A DNA stretch of 64,000 bases, taken from positions 19,872 through 83,871 of the forward strand of contig NZ_JAFCKW010000027.1 in NCBI RefSeq assembly GCF_018129965.1, read 5' to 3'. A model generated the notes under the pieces. It worked only from the letters and a program-made list of their open reading frames with translations, was not told the origin of the DNA and did no database searches. Position 1 is the first letter of the stretch. Every line of letters begins with the position of its first letter. The translations under genes and the position numbers were made by a program. Below are positions 52,091 to 59,963 of the stretch, in pieces. Origin of the DNA: Bradyrhizobium diazoefficiens. Its GTDB lineage: Bacteria; Pseudomonadota; Alphaproteobacteria; Rhizobiales; Xanthobacteraceae.

Positions 52091-52413
52091 TCTGGTCGCC
52101 CCGGGCCCTGTCAATTCGTTCTAAAAATGTCGGTTCAAAATTCGACGTCAGTTCAAAATTGGTGCGCATCCAAAACGGAACGCTATTCTCAACTCGCGCA
52201 TGCATCCTAGAAAAATCAGCGCCGGCTTTCAACCGGTCCGGTCGTCTGTGCACGGGAGGTAAGGTTGACTGGTTAGGTTAAGCGCGGGCAGTGATTGCGG
52301 CCGCTTTGGCGGCTGTTATCAGATCGGTCCCAGTCGCGATCAGCTGTCCGAAATCCGTGCTTGAGGAAGGCTGACCTTTCGTCGCGACGCGCGTATCCAG
52401 CGAGTTCTGCGTC
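52091..52413. other. intergenic region with a direct repeat
   Basis: No gene that I can support. GTTCAAAATT occurs twice, at 52133-52142 and 52151-52160, 18 nt apart, in AT-rich sequence upstream of the PANDN-motif gene. A minus-strand frame ending at 52278 begins on the same bases as the plus gene at 52414 and is not convincing. Confidence 0.4.
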
Positions 52414-52608
52414 ATGTCTTTCGATCGCAACGTCCGAACCGTTCCCTTCCAGTCGAACTGGAGCGAGATCTGGCATCTCTGGACCGTGATCGTGCCTCGC
52501 CGCTCGATCAACGGGCAGCTCGTATTCGGCAAGGTCTGGCGCCGCCACGATGGCCGCGACTGGATCTACAGGAAGTTCACCGAATTCGACAGCGAAGAGG
52601 TGGCCTAG
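52414..52608 (+). CDS. 64-residue conserved hypothetical protein
   Basis: MSFDRNVRTVPFQSNWSEIW, then HLWTVIVPRRSINGQLVFGK, RRHDGRDWIYRKFTEFDSEE. Rich in Trp and basic residues with the look of a compact beta protein. No signal peptide. A hairpin repeat 7 nt after the stop may terminate it. Function unknown. Confidence 0.65.
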   Translation: MSFDRNVRTVPFQSNWSEIWHLWTVIVPRRSINGQLVFGKVWRRHDGRDWIYRKFTEFDSEEVA

Positions 52609-52614
52609 AGCTTT

Positions 52615-52641
52615 TTCGGTTCTGATTGCATCAGAACCGAA
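52615..52641. repeat. 12-bp perfect hairpin, rhizobial palindromic repeat
   Basis: TTCGGTTCTGAT, loop TGC, ATCAGAACCGAA, flanked by related GAGCTTTTT and CGAAAACGCTCT sequences. This palindrome is a familiar dispersed element of Bradyrhizobium/Rhodopseudomonas. Directly after the gene ending at 52608, so it may act as a terminator. Confidence 0.75.
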
Positions 52642-52699
52642 GCTCTCTCGAAAACGCTCTAGCAGACCGCCCCCGTCTCAATCCGGTGATGCTCGCAGC

Positions 52700-53098
52700 C
52701 TATCCCGGAGCCTGCACGCGGGGCAGCGGCAGTTTGAAATGACGCTTGGCATAAGCGACGATTTCCTTGTCCGAGGGATGGTCAGCCGCTTCCACCGCGA
52801 CGATCCGCTTGGCGAGATCGGGTGCGTGTGCGCGGATGTGGCTGGCAAGCTCCGTCTTCGCGCTCGCCGGTCCGATGATCAGCACTTCCCCGGCATCGGC
52901 GATGGCTTTGGTCACCTCGGTGTAGAACGTCTTGTCGGGCGCGGCATGGCCGCTGCCGATCGCGTTGGCCTTGTGGTGAAGATGTCGGGTTGCCAGATGC
53001 GGATGCAGCGTGACCTCGTCGGAGCCGCTCAGGCCGAGATGAAAGATCTTGGCCTGGGAATGGTCGATCCAGACCACGGCGTGAAAATGAGTGGGCAT
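52700..53098 (-). CDS. eRF1-like/translational-machinery family protein
   Basis: 132 residues. Starts MPTHFHAVVWIDHSQAKIFH, then AAPDKTFYTEVTKAIADAGE VLIIGPASAKTELASHIRAH, the Rossmann-like plan of a short family annotated as translational machinery or host-attachment proteins by likeness to eRF1 domain 3. Histidine-rich middle (HPHLATRHLHHKANAIG). Role unproven; cytosolic. Confidence 0.75.
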   Translation of the reverse strand: MPTHFHAVVWIDHSQAKIFHLGLSGSDEVTLHPHLATRHLHHKANAIGSGHAAPDKTFYTEVTKAIADAGEVLIIGPASAKTELASHIRAHAPDLAKRIVAVEAADHPSDKEIVAYAKRHFKLPLPRVQAPG

Positions 53099-53263
53099 TG
53101 ATTTCGGCCTTGTGCTGTGGGGAGGCCGCCGACATCGATGCGGCGGCGCATGTCCTCATGACACTAGGCCGGCCGGCGGCCGATCTGGTTGACGCAGGTC
53201 AATCCGATCCCGCGCTGCTGTTTCCAACCGAGGCGTGCGCCGGAACCGCCGGCGCTCCCGGAC

Positions 53264-54439
53264 TCACGCAGCCTTTGCAGCCGGGGCGGCCGCCGGCTTC
53301 GGCGGCGGCTTCAGGGGCTTGTCCTGCTTCTTCGACCACGAGATGTAATAGGCCACCGTGGTCATGATCGCGATGCCGGCGACGCTGACGAAGATCTGCG
53401 CCAGCAGCGAGCCCGAACTCATCGACAGTTCGAAATGGCCGACGAAGGACAGGAATACGCCGACGCAGAATACGGCGAGCGATTGCTGGCCGCACACGAT
53501 CACCGGATCGAAGATCTTCCACTCCAGGCCCGGCCATTCCTTCGGCACGAAGCGGATGACCAGGATCACGATCACGACGAAATGGATGAAGCGGTAGGGT
53601 GCAAGATTGGTCTTGTCATTCGGATTGAAGGCCGAGAACAGCCATTCCGGAAACATGCCGCCAAAGGCCGGGAAGCGGCCCGCCATGGTCATGATCAGCG
53701 CGAACAGGAGATAGCCGAGGCAGAACCAGAGCGTGATCGGCGAGTTGATGATCGCGCCCGAGCGCCGCGCCCCGCCCATCGCGCACCATGCGCCGAACAC
53801 GAACAGCACCTGCCAGGCATAGGGATTGAAGTACCACTGGCCGGCCGGATAGGCCGTCAGATTCCAGCCGAAATGGCGCGCCGTGAGCCATAGCACGATG
53901 GAGAGGATCATCGTCAGGTCCGGCTTGCGCAGCATGAACCAGAGCACCGGCGGAAACAGCCCCATCAGAACGATGTAGAGCGGCAGAACGTCGAGATTGA
54001 GCGGCTTGAACCGAAGGAACAGGCCCTGGCGCAGCGTCTCGGTGGCGTTGTCGACGAGGCCGGCGACGTTGAACTCGTTGATCATCTCGGAATCGCCGAA
54101 GCGCAACGCCAGATAGCTGATCGAGGCGATATAGATCACGAACAGGATGACATGCGCGACGTAGAGCTGCCAGACCCGCTTGGTCAGCCGCGTGGCGCCG
54201 ACGACGAAGCCGCGGTCCAGCATCATCCGCGCATATACGAAGGAGGCCGTGTAGCCGGAGATGAAAACGAACAGGTCGGCGGCGTCGGAAAAGCCGTAAT
54301 TGCGGGTCGTGATCCAGTTCACGACGTTGTCGGGGATGTGGTCGAGAAAAATCGCCCAGTTCGCGATGCCGCGAAACAGGTCGAGCCTGAGGTCGCGGCC
54401 TTTCTCGGGAAGGGTAGCGCTGATGTTCAGGAAGGCCAT
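53264..54439 (-). CDS. opgC: OpgC-family membrane protein
   Basis: 391 residues from ATG 54439 (MAFLNISATLPEKGRDLRLD); the frame reaches 54535 without support. About ten membrane helices with OpgC blocks: RDLRLDLFRGIANWAIFLDH, NYGFSDAADLFVFISGYTAS, RFKPLNLDVLPLYIVLMGLF, AYPAGQWYFNPYAWQVLFVF. OpgC adds succinyl (or related acyl) groups to periplasmic glucans; in Bradyrhizobium cyclic glucans a different acyl or phosphocholine-linked role is possible. C-terminal Pro/Ala/Lys tail. Stand-alone gene. Confidence 0.88.
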   Translation of the reverse strand: MAFLNISATLPEKGRDLRLDLFRGIANWAIFLDHIPDNVVNWITTRNYGFSDAADLFVFISGYTASFVYARMMLDRGFVVGATRLTKRVWQLYVAHVILFVIYIASISYLALRFGDSEMINEFNVAGLVDNATETLRQGLFLRFKPLNLDVLPLYIVLMGLFPPVLWFMLRKPDLTMILSIVLWLTARHFGWNLTAYPAGQWYFNPYAWQVLFVFGAWCAMGGARRSGAIINSPITLWFCLGYLLFALIMTMAGRFPAFGGMFPEWLFSAFNPNDKTNLAPYRFIHFVVIVILVIRFVPKEWPGLEWKIFDPVIVCGQQSLAVFCVGVFLSFVGHFELSMSSGSLLAQIFVSVAGIAIMTTVAYYISWSKKQDKPLKPPPKPAAAPAAKAA

Positions 54440-54698
54440 GCGTGGGGGCTTTCGGCGGGCAGGATTAGCTGATGTCGGCGAGGCAATACTGCCGGGAGGG
54501 GATCCCGGCGCGGAAGGCGGGTACGCAATTGTCACGGTGCAGCATAATGATTATACCTGCCGGTGAGAGCCCGGGGGCGGAATCACCGATCAGTTCCCCG
54601 AGGGTGTCTCTATACTATCTATGCCCACGGTTTCCACCAACTGCCACCCGTGACGCGTTCAAATTGAACGAAAAGACGCAAAGAGGCCCCGACAGCCA

Positions 54699-55004
54699 AT
54701 GACCGCACGTATTTACAAGCCCGCCAAGAACGCGATGCAATCGGGCCGGTCCAAGACCAAGGAATGGCAGCTGGATTACGAGCCTGAGCAGCCGCGCGCG
54801 GTCGAGCCGCTGATGGGCTGGACCTCGTCGGGCGACATGAAGCAGCAGATCACCCTGCGCTTTCATTCCCGGGAAGAGGCCGTCGCCTATTGCGAGCGCA
54901 AGGGCATCGCCTACCAGGTCATCGAGCCCCAGGATTCGATCCGCCGGCCGATCGCCTATGCGGACAATTTCTCGTTCCGGCGCGGCGAGCCCTGGACGCA
55001 CTAG
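54699..55004 (+). CDS. NDUFS4-like complex I accessory protein (ETC_C1_NDUFS4)
   Basis: 101 residues. MTARIYKPAKNAMQSGRSKT, WQLDYEPEQPRAVEPLMGWT, ITLRFHSREEAVAYCERKGI, and RPIAYADNFSFRRGEPWTH match the 18-kDa accessory subunit of alphaproteobacterial and mitochondrial NADH dehydrogenase. It binds the peripheral arm. Far from any nuo operon, as usual. Upstream 54661-54674 has a GTTCAAATTGAAC palindrome. Terminator follows. Confidence 0.92.
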   Translation: MTARIYKPAKNAMQSGRSKTKEWQLDYEPEQPRAVEPLMGWTSSGDMKQQITLRFHSREEAVAYCERKGIAYQVIEPQDSIRRPIAYADNFSFRRGEPWTH

Positions 55005-55032
55005 AAGCCGTCGTTAATCCAAAATTGCGTTG

Positions 55033-55055
55033 ATGCCCGGGCCTGTCCCGGGCAT
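55033..55055 (+). terminator. hairpin terminator after NDUFS4-like gene
   Basis: ATGCCCGGG, loop CCTGT, CCCGGGCAT: nine perfect pairs, 28 nt behind the stop, followed by CGCATTTT. Confidence 0.75.
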
Positions 55056-55091
55056 TCGCATTTTGGGCCGGAGGCGGGCCGTTCGAAGGAG

Positions 55092-55452
55092 CGGCCCCAG
55101 GCACGATTCCGGCCGCACGTTTGCGCCGACGTTCGGTGATGGTGAGCAGCCGCGTCTCCGCGCCGGTCCCAGGATGGGTGTGGATGACGCTCCGGTCAGC
55201 GACGACGAAGCTCTCGGCGAGTAGCGTCTCCAAGCCGGCATCGTAAGTGCCGGACGCGATGGCTCCCTCGATGCGAGCGCTCAGCAACTGCTCAAAGGCC
55301 GTGAAAAGGATATTTTGAAGCTCGATGGTGAGCGCCAACAACCTGTTGAGGAAGGTCGTGATCGGCGGAAGCTCATCCTTTAGCCCATTAGCGTCCATAA
55401 GCTTCAGTCCGGTCGCCTCTTCGAACCTCTCGAGCGAGCAGCCCTCAATCTT
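55092..55452 (-). pseudogene. strawberry-notch-type helicase fragment
   Basis: Minus-strand reading EGCSLERFEEATGLKLMDAN, GLKDELPPITTFLNRLLALT, LQNILFTAFEQLLSARIEGA, THPGTGAETRLLTITERRR is the conserved C-terminal part of plasmid/ICE-borne strawberry-notch proteins, which normally exceed 1000 residues. The open frame from 55398 is only part; the match extends upstream to about 55452 where it meets the ParB fragment in another frame. Its far end becomes Arg/Pro nonsense near 55.1 kb. Confidence 0.75.
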
Positions 55453-55955
55453 GGGGAAACCGCCGCAAGCCGGAGCCGCTGCTTCACGACACCGACGGAT
55501 ACGAAGAAGATGGCCGCGATTTCCTCCTCGGATTTCCGTTGCTCCCGCAGGGTCTGGAATGCTCGAAACTGGTCGAGAGGATGAAGCGCGACACGATGCA
55601 CGTTTTCGGCAAGCGAGTCCTCTTCCGCCGAAATCTCACCGCCGGCATCAGCGACGATGCAGGGGATCGGCGCGGTCTTCGCGAGACGCTTCTGTTTGAT
55701 CAGGAGCTCAAGCGCGCGATAGCGGCGACCGCCGGCTGGCACCTCGAACATGCCGGTTTCCTGTCCGTCGGCTTCGAGGATGGGCAGCACGTAGAGACTC
55801 TGCAGCAATTTTTCGCGATGGGCGATGTCCTCGGCGAGATCCTCGATCGAGATGCCGGCCTTGATCCGCCGGACATTCGATTGGGACAGCACGAGCTTAT
55901 TGAAGGGAATGTCGCGCGACGGCGACAGATTGATCTTCTGAACGGCCTTTGCCAT
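55404..55955 (-). pseudogene. ParB/RepB/Spo0J-like protein, C-terminally truncated
   Basis: 183 codons. Starts MAKAVQKINLSPSRDIPFNK; the ParB nuclease-like domain is intact (SQSNVRRIKAGISIEDLAED, MFEVPAGGRRYRALELLIKQ, SLAENVHRVALHPLDQFRAF), then the helix-turn-helix start EEEIAAIFFVSVGVVKQRLR LAAVSP. After this (about 55455) the frame reads a few Arg/Ser codons to a stop, because the sequence has become the strawberry-notch fragment. Plasmid-type ParB proteins of this group are about 600-700 residues. Probably non-functional. Confidence 0.8.
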
Positions 55956-56132
55956 GTCGGTTTCTCCGGAACGGGCGGCCGGGAGCCTCTCTCTCGGCCT
56001 CCAACCCGTTCAAGGAGCGAAGCGCCGCCCTCTTGCTCTCAGAGGGCGGCGCCACGAAGAAGACGAAACGGAAAAACGCGGAAGAAGCAAACCCGAGGAC
56101 GTGGGAAGTTGGCATGCCCGGCTTCGTGGTAG

Positions 56133-57326
56133 TCAGGCGACGCGATCCAAGAGCTTCTTCGCCTTCGCCTCCATGTCGAGGCGAGCGTCCTGGTGAGACT
56201 TGTTGCGGGCGACGGCGGTGATGCCCTGCACAAAATCGAAGATGCTTTCAGGCGGGCGGCCTTCCTCCGCCAACACTGCATCGATCACCTTGCCTGTCTC
56301 GGCCTTCGAGAAGCCGCGGCGACGCAGGAACTCGGTGCGATCGTCGTCGTTACGCGCCACGATCCGCTCGCGGGCGGCCTTGACGCCGTTGATGAAGGGC
56401 ATTGGCGAGGAGTTGGCGAAGTTCAGCAGCGCTGGGGCCGCTTCATGGGCGAAACGATTTGCGGCGTATTTGGAGTGACGAATAGTGATCTCCTCGAAGT
56501 CTTCCACGCCCCACAGATTGCGGTTTTGGCAGACTGCACGGAGATAGAAGCTCGCCATGCCGAGTGTCTTCGCCCCAACCTCCGAGTTCCAGCAATAGAA
56601 GCCTCGGAAGTAGAGGTCGGGCGAGCAGTCCCTGAGACGGCCAGCTTCGATCGGATTGAGGTCATCGACCAGAAACAGGAAGACGTCCCTGTCGGAAGCA
56701 TACAGCGTCGTCGTGTCCTTGGAAATGTCGACACGGGGATTGTAGGTCCCGGTCGACCAGTCGAGCACACCCGGCACTTTCCACCGCGTATCGCCCGTGC
56801 CATTGCCGGCGATGCGCTGCACGGCCTCAACTAACTCGTGGTCGAAAATTCTGCCGTAGTCTGGGCTCGTGACGGCGCGAAGCTCAACGCGGCTATCTTC
56901 GGTCTCGAGCGTTTTGATCTGTTCGACGCGATTGGCGGTCAGGCCAAATTGCAGGTTGATGCCTGCGAGTGCCGCAGGAAGATGCCGCAGGTAAGCGGCC
57001 GGCGCGCCAACCTGGCTTGCAAGCTGGCCGAAGCTCCAGTGGGTCGGCGCGACTGGCCTGTCCGAGCCCGGCAGCATCAGGGCCAAGCGCTCGGGGTCCT
57101 CGCGGCTTGCTTCCACATGGATGAGCGCGCTTTCCACCACGCGCGTCCGGCTGCGGTCCGTGCGATCACGCACCGTCCGGGCCAGTTCGTTGAGAGACAG
57201 ATAACGCTGATCCGCCGGACGGGAAAACCACTCAGAGGACACCCGACCGACGCGCTCGCCGCGACTTACGTCCACTCTGTAACCGCCGCTGGCGTCGCGG
57301 CGGGCATCAAGAACCTGCGTATTCAT
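56133..57326 (-). CDS. DUF932 family plasmid/ICE-associated protein
   Basis: 397 residues from ATG 57326 (MNTQVLDARRDASGGYRVDV) with GGAG 9 nt upstream; open frame starts at 57416. DUF932 core: FGLTANRVEQIKTLETEDSR, DISKDTTTLYASDRDVFLFL, FRGFYCWNSEVGAKTLGMAS, QNRNLWGVEDFEEITIRHSK, and a C-terminal helical part FSKAETGKVIDAVLAEEGRP. Carried by plasmids and integrative elements near parB and strawberry-notch genes; related to phage RecT-neighbour proteins of unknown role. It is the only full-length gene left in this relic and its frame is intact. Confidence 0.85.
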   Translation of the reverse strand: MNTQVLDARRDASGGYRVDVSRGERVGRVSSEWFSRPADQRYLSLNELARTVRDRTDRSRTRVVESALIHVEASREDPERLALMLPGSDRPVAPTHWSFGQLASQVGAPAAYLRHLPAALAGINLQFGLTANRVEQIKTLETEDSRVELRAVTSPDYGRIFDHELVEAVQRIAGNGTGDTRWKVPGVLDWSTGTYNPRVDISKDTTTLYASDRDVFLFLVDDLNPIEAGRLRDCSPDLYFRGFYCWNSEVGAKTLGMASFYLRAVCQNRNLWGVEDFEEITIRHSKYAANRFAHEAAPALLNFANSSPMPFINGVKAARERIVARNDDDRTEFLRRRGFSKAETGKVIDAVLAEEGRPPESIFDFVQGITAVARNKSHQDARLDMEAKAKKLLDRVA

Positions 57327-57416
57327 GGGAGCAATCTCCATGACGGGCGCCGGAAGACTCTCCTCCGGCCCTGAACCCGTCACGGTCAGCGCCACCCCAC
57401 TCTTCCTCTCCTGCAT

Positions 57417-58017
57417 CGTCTATCGCCGACGCCGACGAAAATTCCGCTCCCGCCGCATCTTCCGTCAGGGATGGAAGCCCGAAGGGTGAAAACCCGGCTC
57501 AAGCCGGGGTTTCAGCGCCAGCCGACAGCCCGGTCCCGCAGGGAGACGGCAAACCACTGGGCTGCCGCTCATAATGGTCTGGTTGCAGGTTCATGTTCGG
57601 CCGGGCCAACACCAATCACCCAATCAGGGGTTTTTCTTGCTCTTGACGGCTCCGCAGACAGTCTACCACGCATTACGTTCTAGCCCCCGGAGAGTCTCTT
57701 CGGCCGAAGCGCAGCGAAGGCAAGAGAGAACGCAGCCGACGAAGGGGCAGTGATAGCGACGCGGGCATGAAATGCCCGCGGGCACCGAGGCGACTGCAGT
57801 CGCGAGACCGGTTAAAAAGGCACCCGCGTTCGGGGCAGTGATAGCGGTGCCGGCATGCAATGCCGGCAGCCCCTAACGCGAGAGCCTCCGGCGAGCGACA
57901 CCGTATCGCGCAAGGGATCGAAGCCGGACGGCCGAGACGCGTCAGCGGCTCGGTTCACGAGAGCCCGGTCCGCGGCTAGCGGATGCGCACAAGCAGAAGA
58001 ATCCGCTTACACTTGAG
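57417..58017. other. non-coding part of the element relic
   Basis: 600 bases without a supported gene. Holds an A/T-flanked hairpin at 57488-57512 (AAACCCGGCT/AGCCGGGGTTT) and, at 57744-57876, two copies of a hairpin-bearing repeat. Palindromes and lack of frames suggest an origin-like, replication-control or transfer region of the former element. Confidence 0.5.
57744..57876. repeat. two 88-nt-spaced hairpin repeats
   Basis: GGGGCAGTGATAGCG occurs at 57744 and again at 57832. Each copy is followed by a perfect inverted repeat: GCGGGCAT-GAA-ATGCCCGC (57761-57779) and TGCCGGCAT-GCA-ATGCCGGCA (57848-57868). The stems differ but keep pairing, so the structure, not the sequence, seems conserved. 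Confidence 0.7.
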
Positions 58018-58365
58018 TCAGAGGATCTGGATTTCCTCGCGCGCATTGGTCTGCGCGTCATTGGTCAGCACCACACGGCCGATTGCGACCTTGTTCATCT
58101 CCCGGATGGTTTCGCGAATGACGGCGAAAGCGTCGTGCCCGACCTTGCCGTCGGGGCGCAAATAGTAAGGCCGGATGAGATATCTCGGATCGATCTCGCT
58201 GCGGTCGACGAACTCGTCGATCTCGATGGTTCGCGTCGATTCCAGCGCGACGTTCTCGAGCTCCTCCTTCGTCACCTCGATGAAGGTATCGGTGTCGACC
58301 TTGTAGCCCTTGACGATGTCCTCGTTGGCGACCTCCTCGCCGGTGTCAGCAGGGTCACGGTCGAC
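58018..58365 (-). pseudogene. Ku-type end-joining protein, internal fragment
   Basis: About 115 codons: DTGEEVANEDIVKGYKVDTD, FIEVTKEELENVALESTRTI, EIDEFVDRSEIDPRYLIRPY, DAFAVIRETIREMNKVAIGR VVLTN. This is the middle of a bacterial Ku (natural length about 270-300). The first 50 or so residues are missing: upstream the minus frame is antisense to a plus-strand frame. Near the end GACCAATG occurs twice 15 nt apart, and the frame stops 12 codons later, so the C-terminus is lost as well. Confidence 0.85.
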
Positions 58366-58377
58366 AGCGACGAGAAC

Positions 58378-58611
58378 GACGACAGGCACCCGATCCGCCG
58401 CGTCACCGCGGAGCTGACCAATCCCGGCCCGCAGGAGACCGCCGTCAAATCGATCTCCGACCAGTTCAACGTCCAGCCGACGAAGGACGCCCGCGAGGGA
58501 TGGATCTGGATCGTCGGTCGCGGGCTGAAGCTGAGCTACGACGGAGCCGCGTTGAGGCTTGTGGATGAGGATGAAGAGACGAGACGCAACAAGGACGGAT
58601 CAAAACGATAG
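58378..58611 (+). pseudogene. 3' fragment of an unrecognised gene
   Basis: Plus frame ending at 58611 with protein-like character: DDRHPIRRVTAELTNPGPQE, AVKSISDQFNVQPTKDAREG, IWIVGRGLKLSYDGAALRLV, then a charged tail. Upstream of about 58378 the frame is antisense to the Ku fragment, so the N-terminus is missing. Not recognised; probably another element gene. Confidence 0.45.
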
Positions 58612-58623
58612 CAGGATACCACG

Positions 58624-58648
58624 GGAACAATGGTTCCCGGCCCCCGTT
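58624..58648 (+). promoter_or_regulatory. EcfG-type general-stress promoter of the zinc-ribbon microprotein
   Basis: GGAAC at 58624-58628, 16 nt, CGTT at 58645-58648, exact consensus. The -35 box is within a palindrome GGGAAC-AATG-GTTCCC (58623-58638). ATG of the microprotein is 37 nt after the -10. Confidence 0.75.
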
Positions 58649-58685
58649 AGCGCGCGGATGGAGCTTTCATGAACCAGGAGCTTTC

Positions 58686-58832
58686 ATGGACAAGGTGACG
58701 CGTTGCCTGCGGTGCGGCAAGAGAACAATCCCGGTGCCCGGTCTTTACGGAAAGACCGAGCTTCAGTGCATTGTCTGTGACGGCCTCGATCCCCTGAAGA
58801 AGACCAAGCCGATCTCCGAGACGAACTCCTAG
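58686..58832 (+). CDS. 48-residue zinc-ribbon-like protein
   Basis: MDKVTRCLRCGKRTIPVPGL, YGKTELQCIVCDGLDPLKKT, KPISETNS. CxxC at residues 7-10 and 28-31 form a likely zinc ribbon. GGAG lies 5 nt before the ATG. A shorter upstream frame (ATG 58669, MNQELSWTR then stop) overlaps the start, and GAGCTTTCATG occurs twice here, once for each ATG. EcfG-type promoter upstream. Function unknown; a stress-linked RNA- or protein-binding role is possible. Confidence 0.72.
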   Translation: MDKVTRCLRCGKRTIPVPGLYGKTELQCIVCDGLDPLKKTKPISETNS

Positions 58833-58929
58833 ACCCGAGGGAGTCCAACACGCACGCGCCCAGGGCGTTCTCCTGGCAGAAGCACTGCACCGTCGCAGCA
58901 ATCCCCCCGTGCACGTCAGGGACGATGGG

Positions 58930-59463
58930 CTACGGCACCAGCTTCGACACGATCCGCTCCAGTCCAAGGCGCGCACAGCCCTCGTCGCCTGCTCCGCCCG
59001 CCCCGCCCACCGGAACGCCTGCAACGCCAATGCCGCCGACGACGTCATCGCCGATGCGGATCGGCAAGCCGCCACCAAGCGACGTCATGTGTTCGAATGC
59101 CATCAAGGCGTTGGCGCCCGGGCTGCGCTCGACGACCGCCCCCATCTGCACGGTGCTGATCCGCAGCATCGATGCCGTATAGGCTTTGCGCAGGGCCCCT
59201 TCGAGCAGATGCGGATTGGCTCCGTCGGCACGCAGCGTGGCGCGGACCTGCCCCGCGCGATCCACCACGGTCACCGCGACCTTGTAATTCTGCGCCAGGC
59301 AGCCATCGAGGGCTGCACGAGCCCCATCGAGCGCCAATGACAGCGGAAGCTGACGCTCGGTCAACAACTCCTCGGCAAGGGCGGCGTGGGGAAGGTTCAA
59401 ACACACAGCCAGCGCTGCGGAAAGTCCTGGCCGGCGCCGTTTCACGGAATGAGTTGTTGGCAT
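58930..59463 (-). CDS. exported GlcG/HbpS-like (heme-degrading family) protein
   Basis: 177 residues from ATG 59463 (MPTTHSVKRRRPGLSAALAV); signal peptide ends HAALA. GlcG/HbpS domain: LSLALDGARAALDGCLAQNY, VAVTVVDRAGQVRATLRADG, KAYTASMLRIST, then GGLPIRIGDDVVGGIGVAGV and DEGCARLGLERI. Homologues bind heme or corrinoids or act as oxidative-stress sensors. The frame extends upstream to 59586 without support. Periplasmic; alone on its strand. Confidence 0.88.
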   Translation of the reverse strand: MPTTHSVKRRRPGLSAALAVCLNLPHAALAEELLTERQLPLSLALDGARAALDGCLAQNYKVAVTVVDRAGQVRATLRADGANPHLLEGALRKAYTASMLRISTVQMGAVVERSPGANALMAFEHMTSLGGGLPIRIGDDVVGGIGVAGVPVGGAGGAGDEGCARLGLERIVSKLVP

Positions 59464-59600
59464 GATGCGGATGGTGAAGCGGTCTCGGAATCCAGTCAAT
59501 TTATTTCCGATGTTCACGGTAGCCGGCCTTGTGGGTAACTTAGACCACTCGTATTTTGCCGCAGTTTCAATCAAGAGATGACCCATTCAAGAGAAGACCC

Positions 59601-59820
59601 ATGAAAGTCATATCTAGCTGCAATCACGTTCGTTGTATCGATTTCTGCCGCCTCGGCATCGACCCCGGAAGGCCGGGCCTGTGTTACGAACATCACCCAT
59701 GGCAAGTACACCATGACTGATTGGGAAGCCCGTCGTGTCGTCGGCTACGGCCCCGAGATCCGCGCGTGTCTCGCGGAAGTAAAGGCAAAGTACGATAAGA
59801 AACGTGCAGCCGGACAATGA
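59601..59820 (+). pseudogene. small exported protein gene with a one-base frameshift
   Basis: ATGAAA at 59601 opens a frame that ends after 40 codons. Skipping one A in the AAA gives 72 residues: MK, then SYLAAITFVVSISAASASTP (signal peptide), then EGRACVTNITHGKYTMTDWE and ARRVVGYGPEIRACLAEVKA KYDKKRAAGQ with a stop at 59818. The corrected product has a convincing signal peptide and mature domain. It is a recent frameshift or a sequencing error. If real, a truncated product from ATG 59712 (MTDWEARR) might remain. Confidence 0.55.
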
Positions 59821-59963
59821 GCGACATCGGCGCGGGGCGCCGATCAATGCTGCGGTCGCTTCAGATTTGGCAGCCCAAAGATCGCCTTCACTCTCCGCCT
59901 CGATTACGGTGACACTCGATTACGGTGACAGTGCTGGACTGCGCTTTCGCCCTCATTCGCTTA

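Noticed and set aside
51776..52210. Plus-strand frame of 144 codons
   Set aside because: Arg/Ser/Gly-rich shadow opposite the PANDN-motif gene.
52278..52415. 45-codon minus-strand gene (MTQNSLDTRVATKGQ)
   Set aside because: Its ATG shares bases with the better plus-strand gene at 52414, and no ribosome site is present; kept as unlikely.
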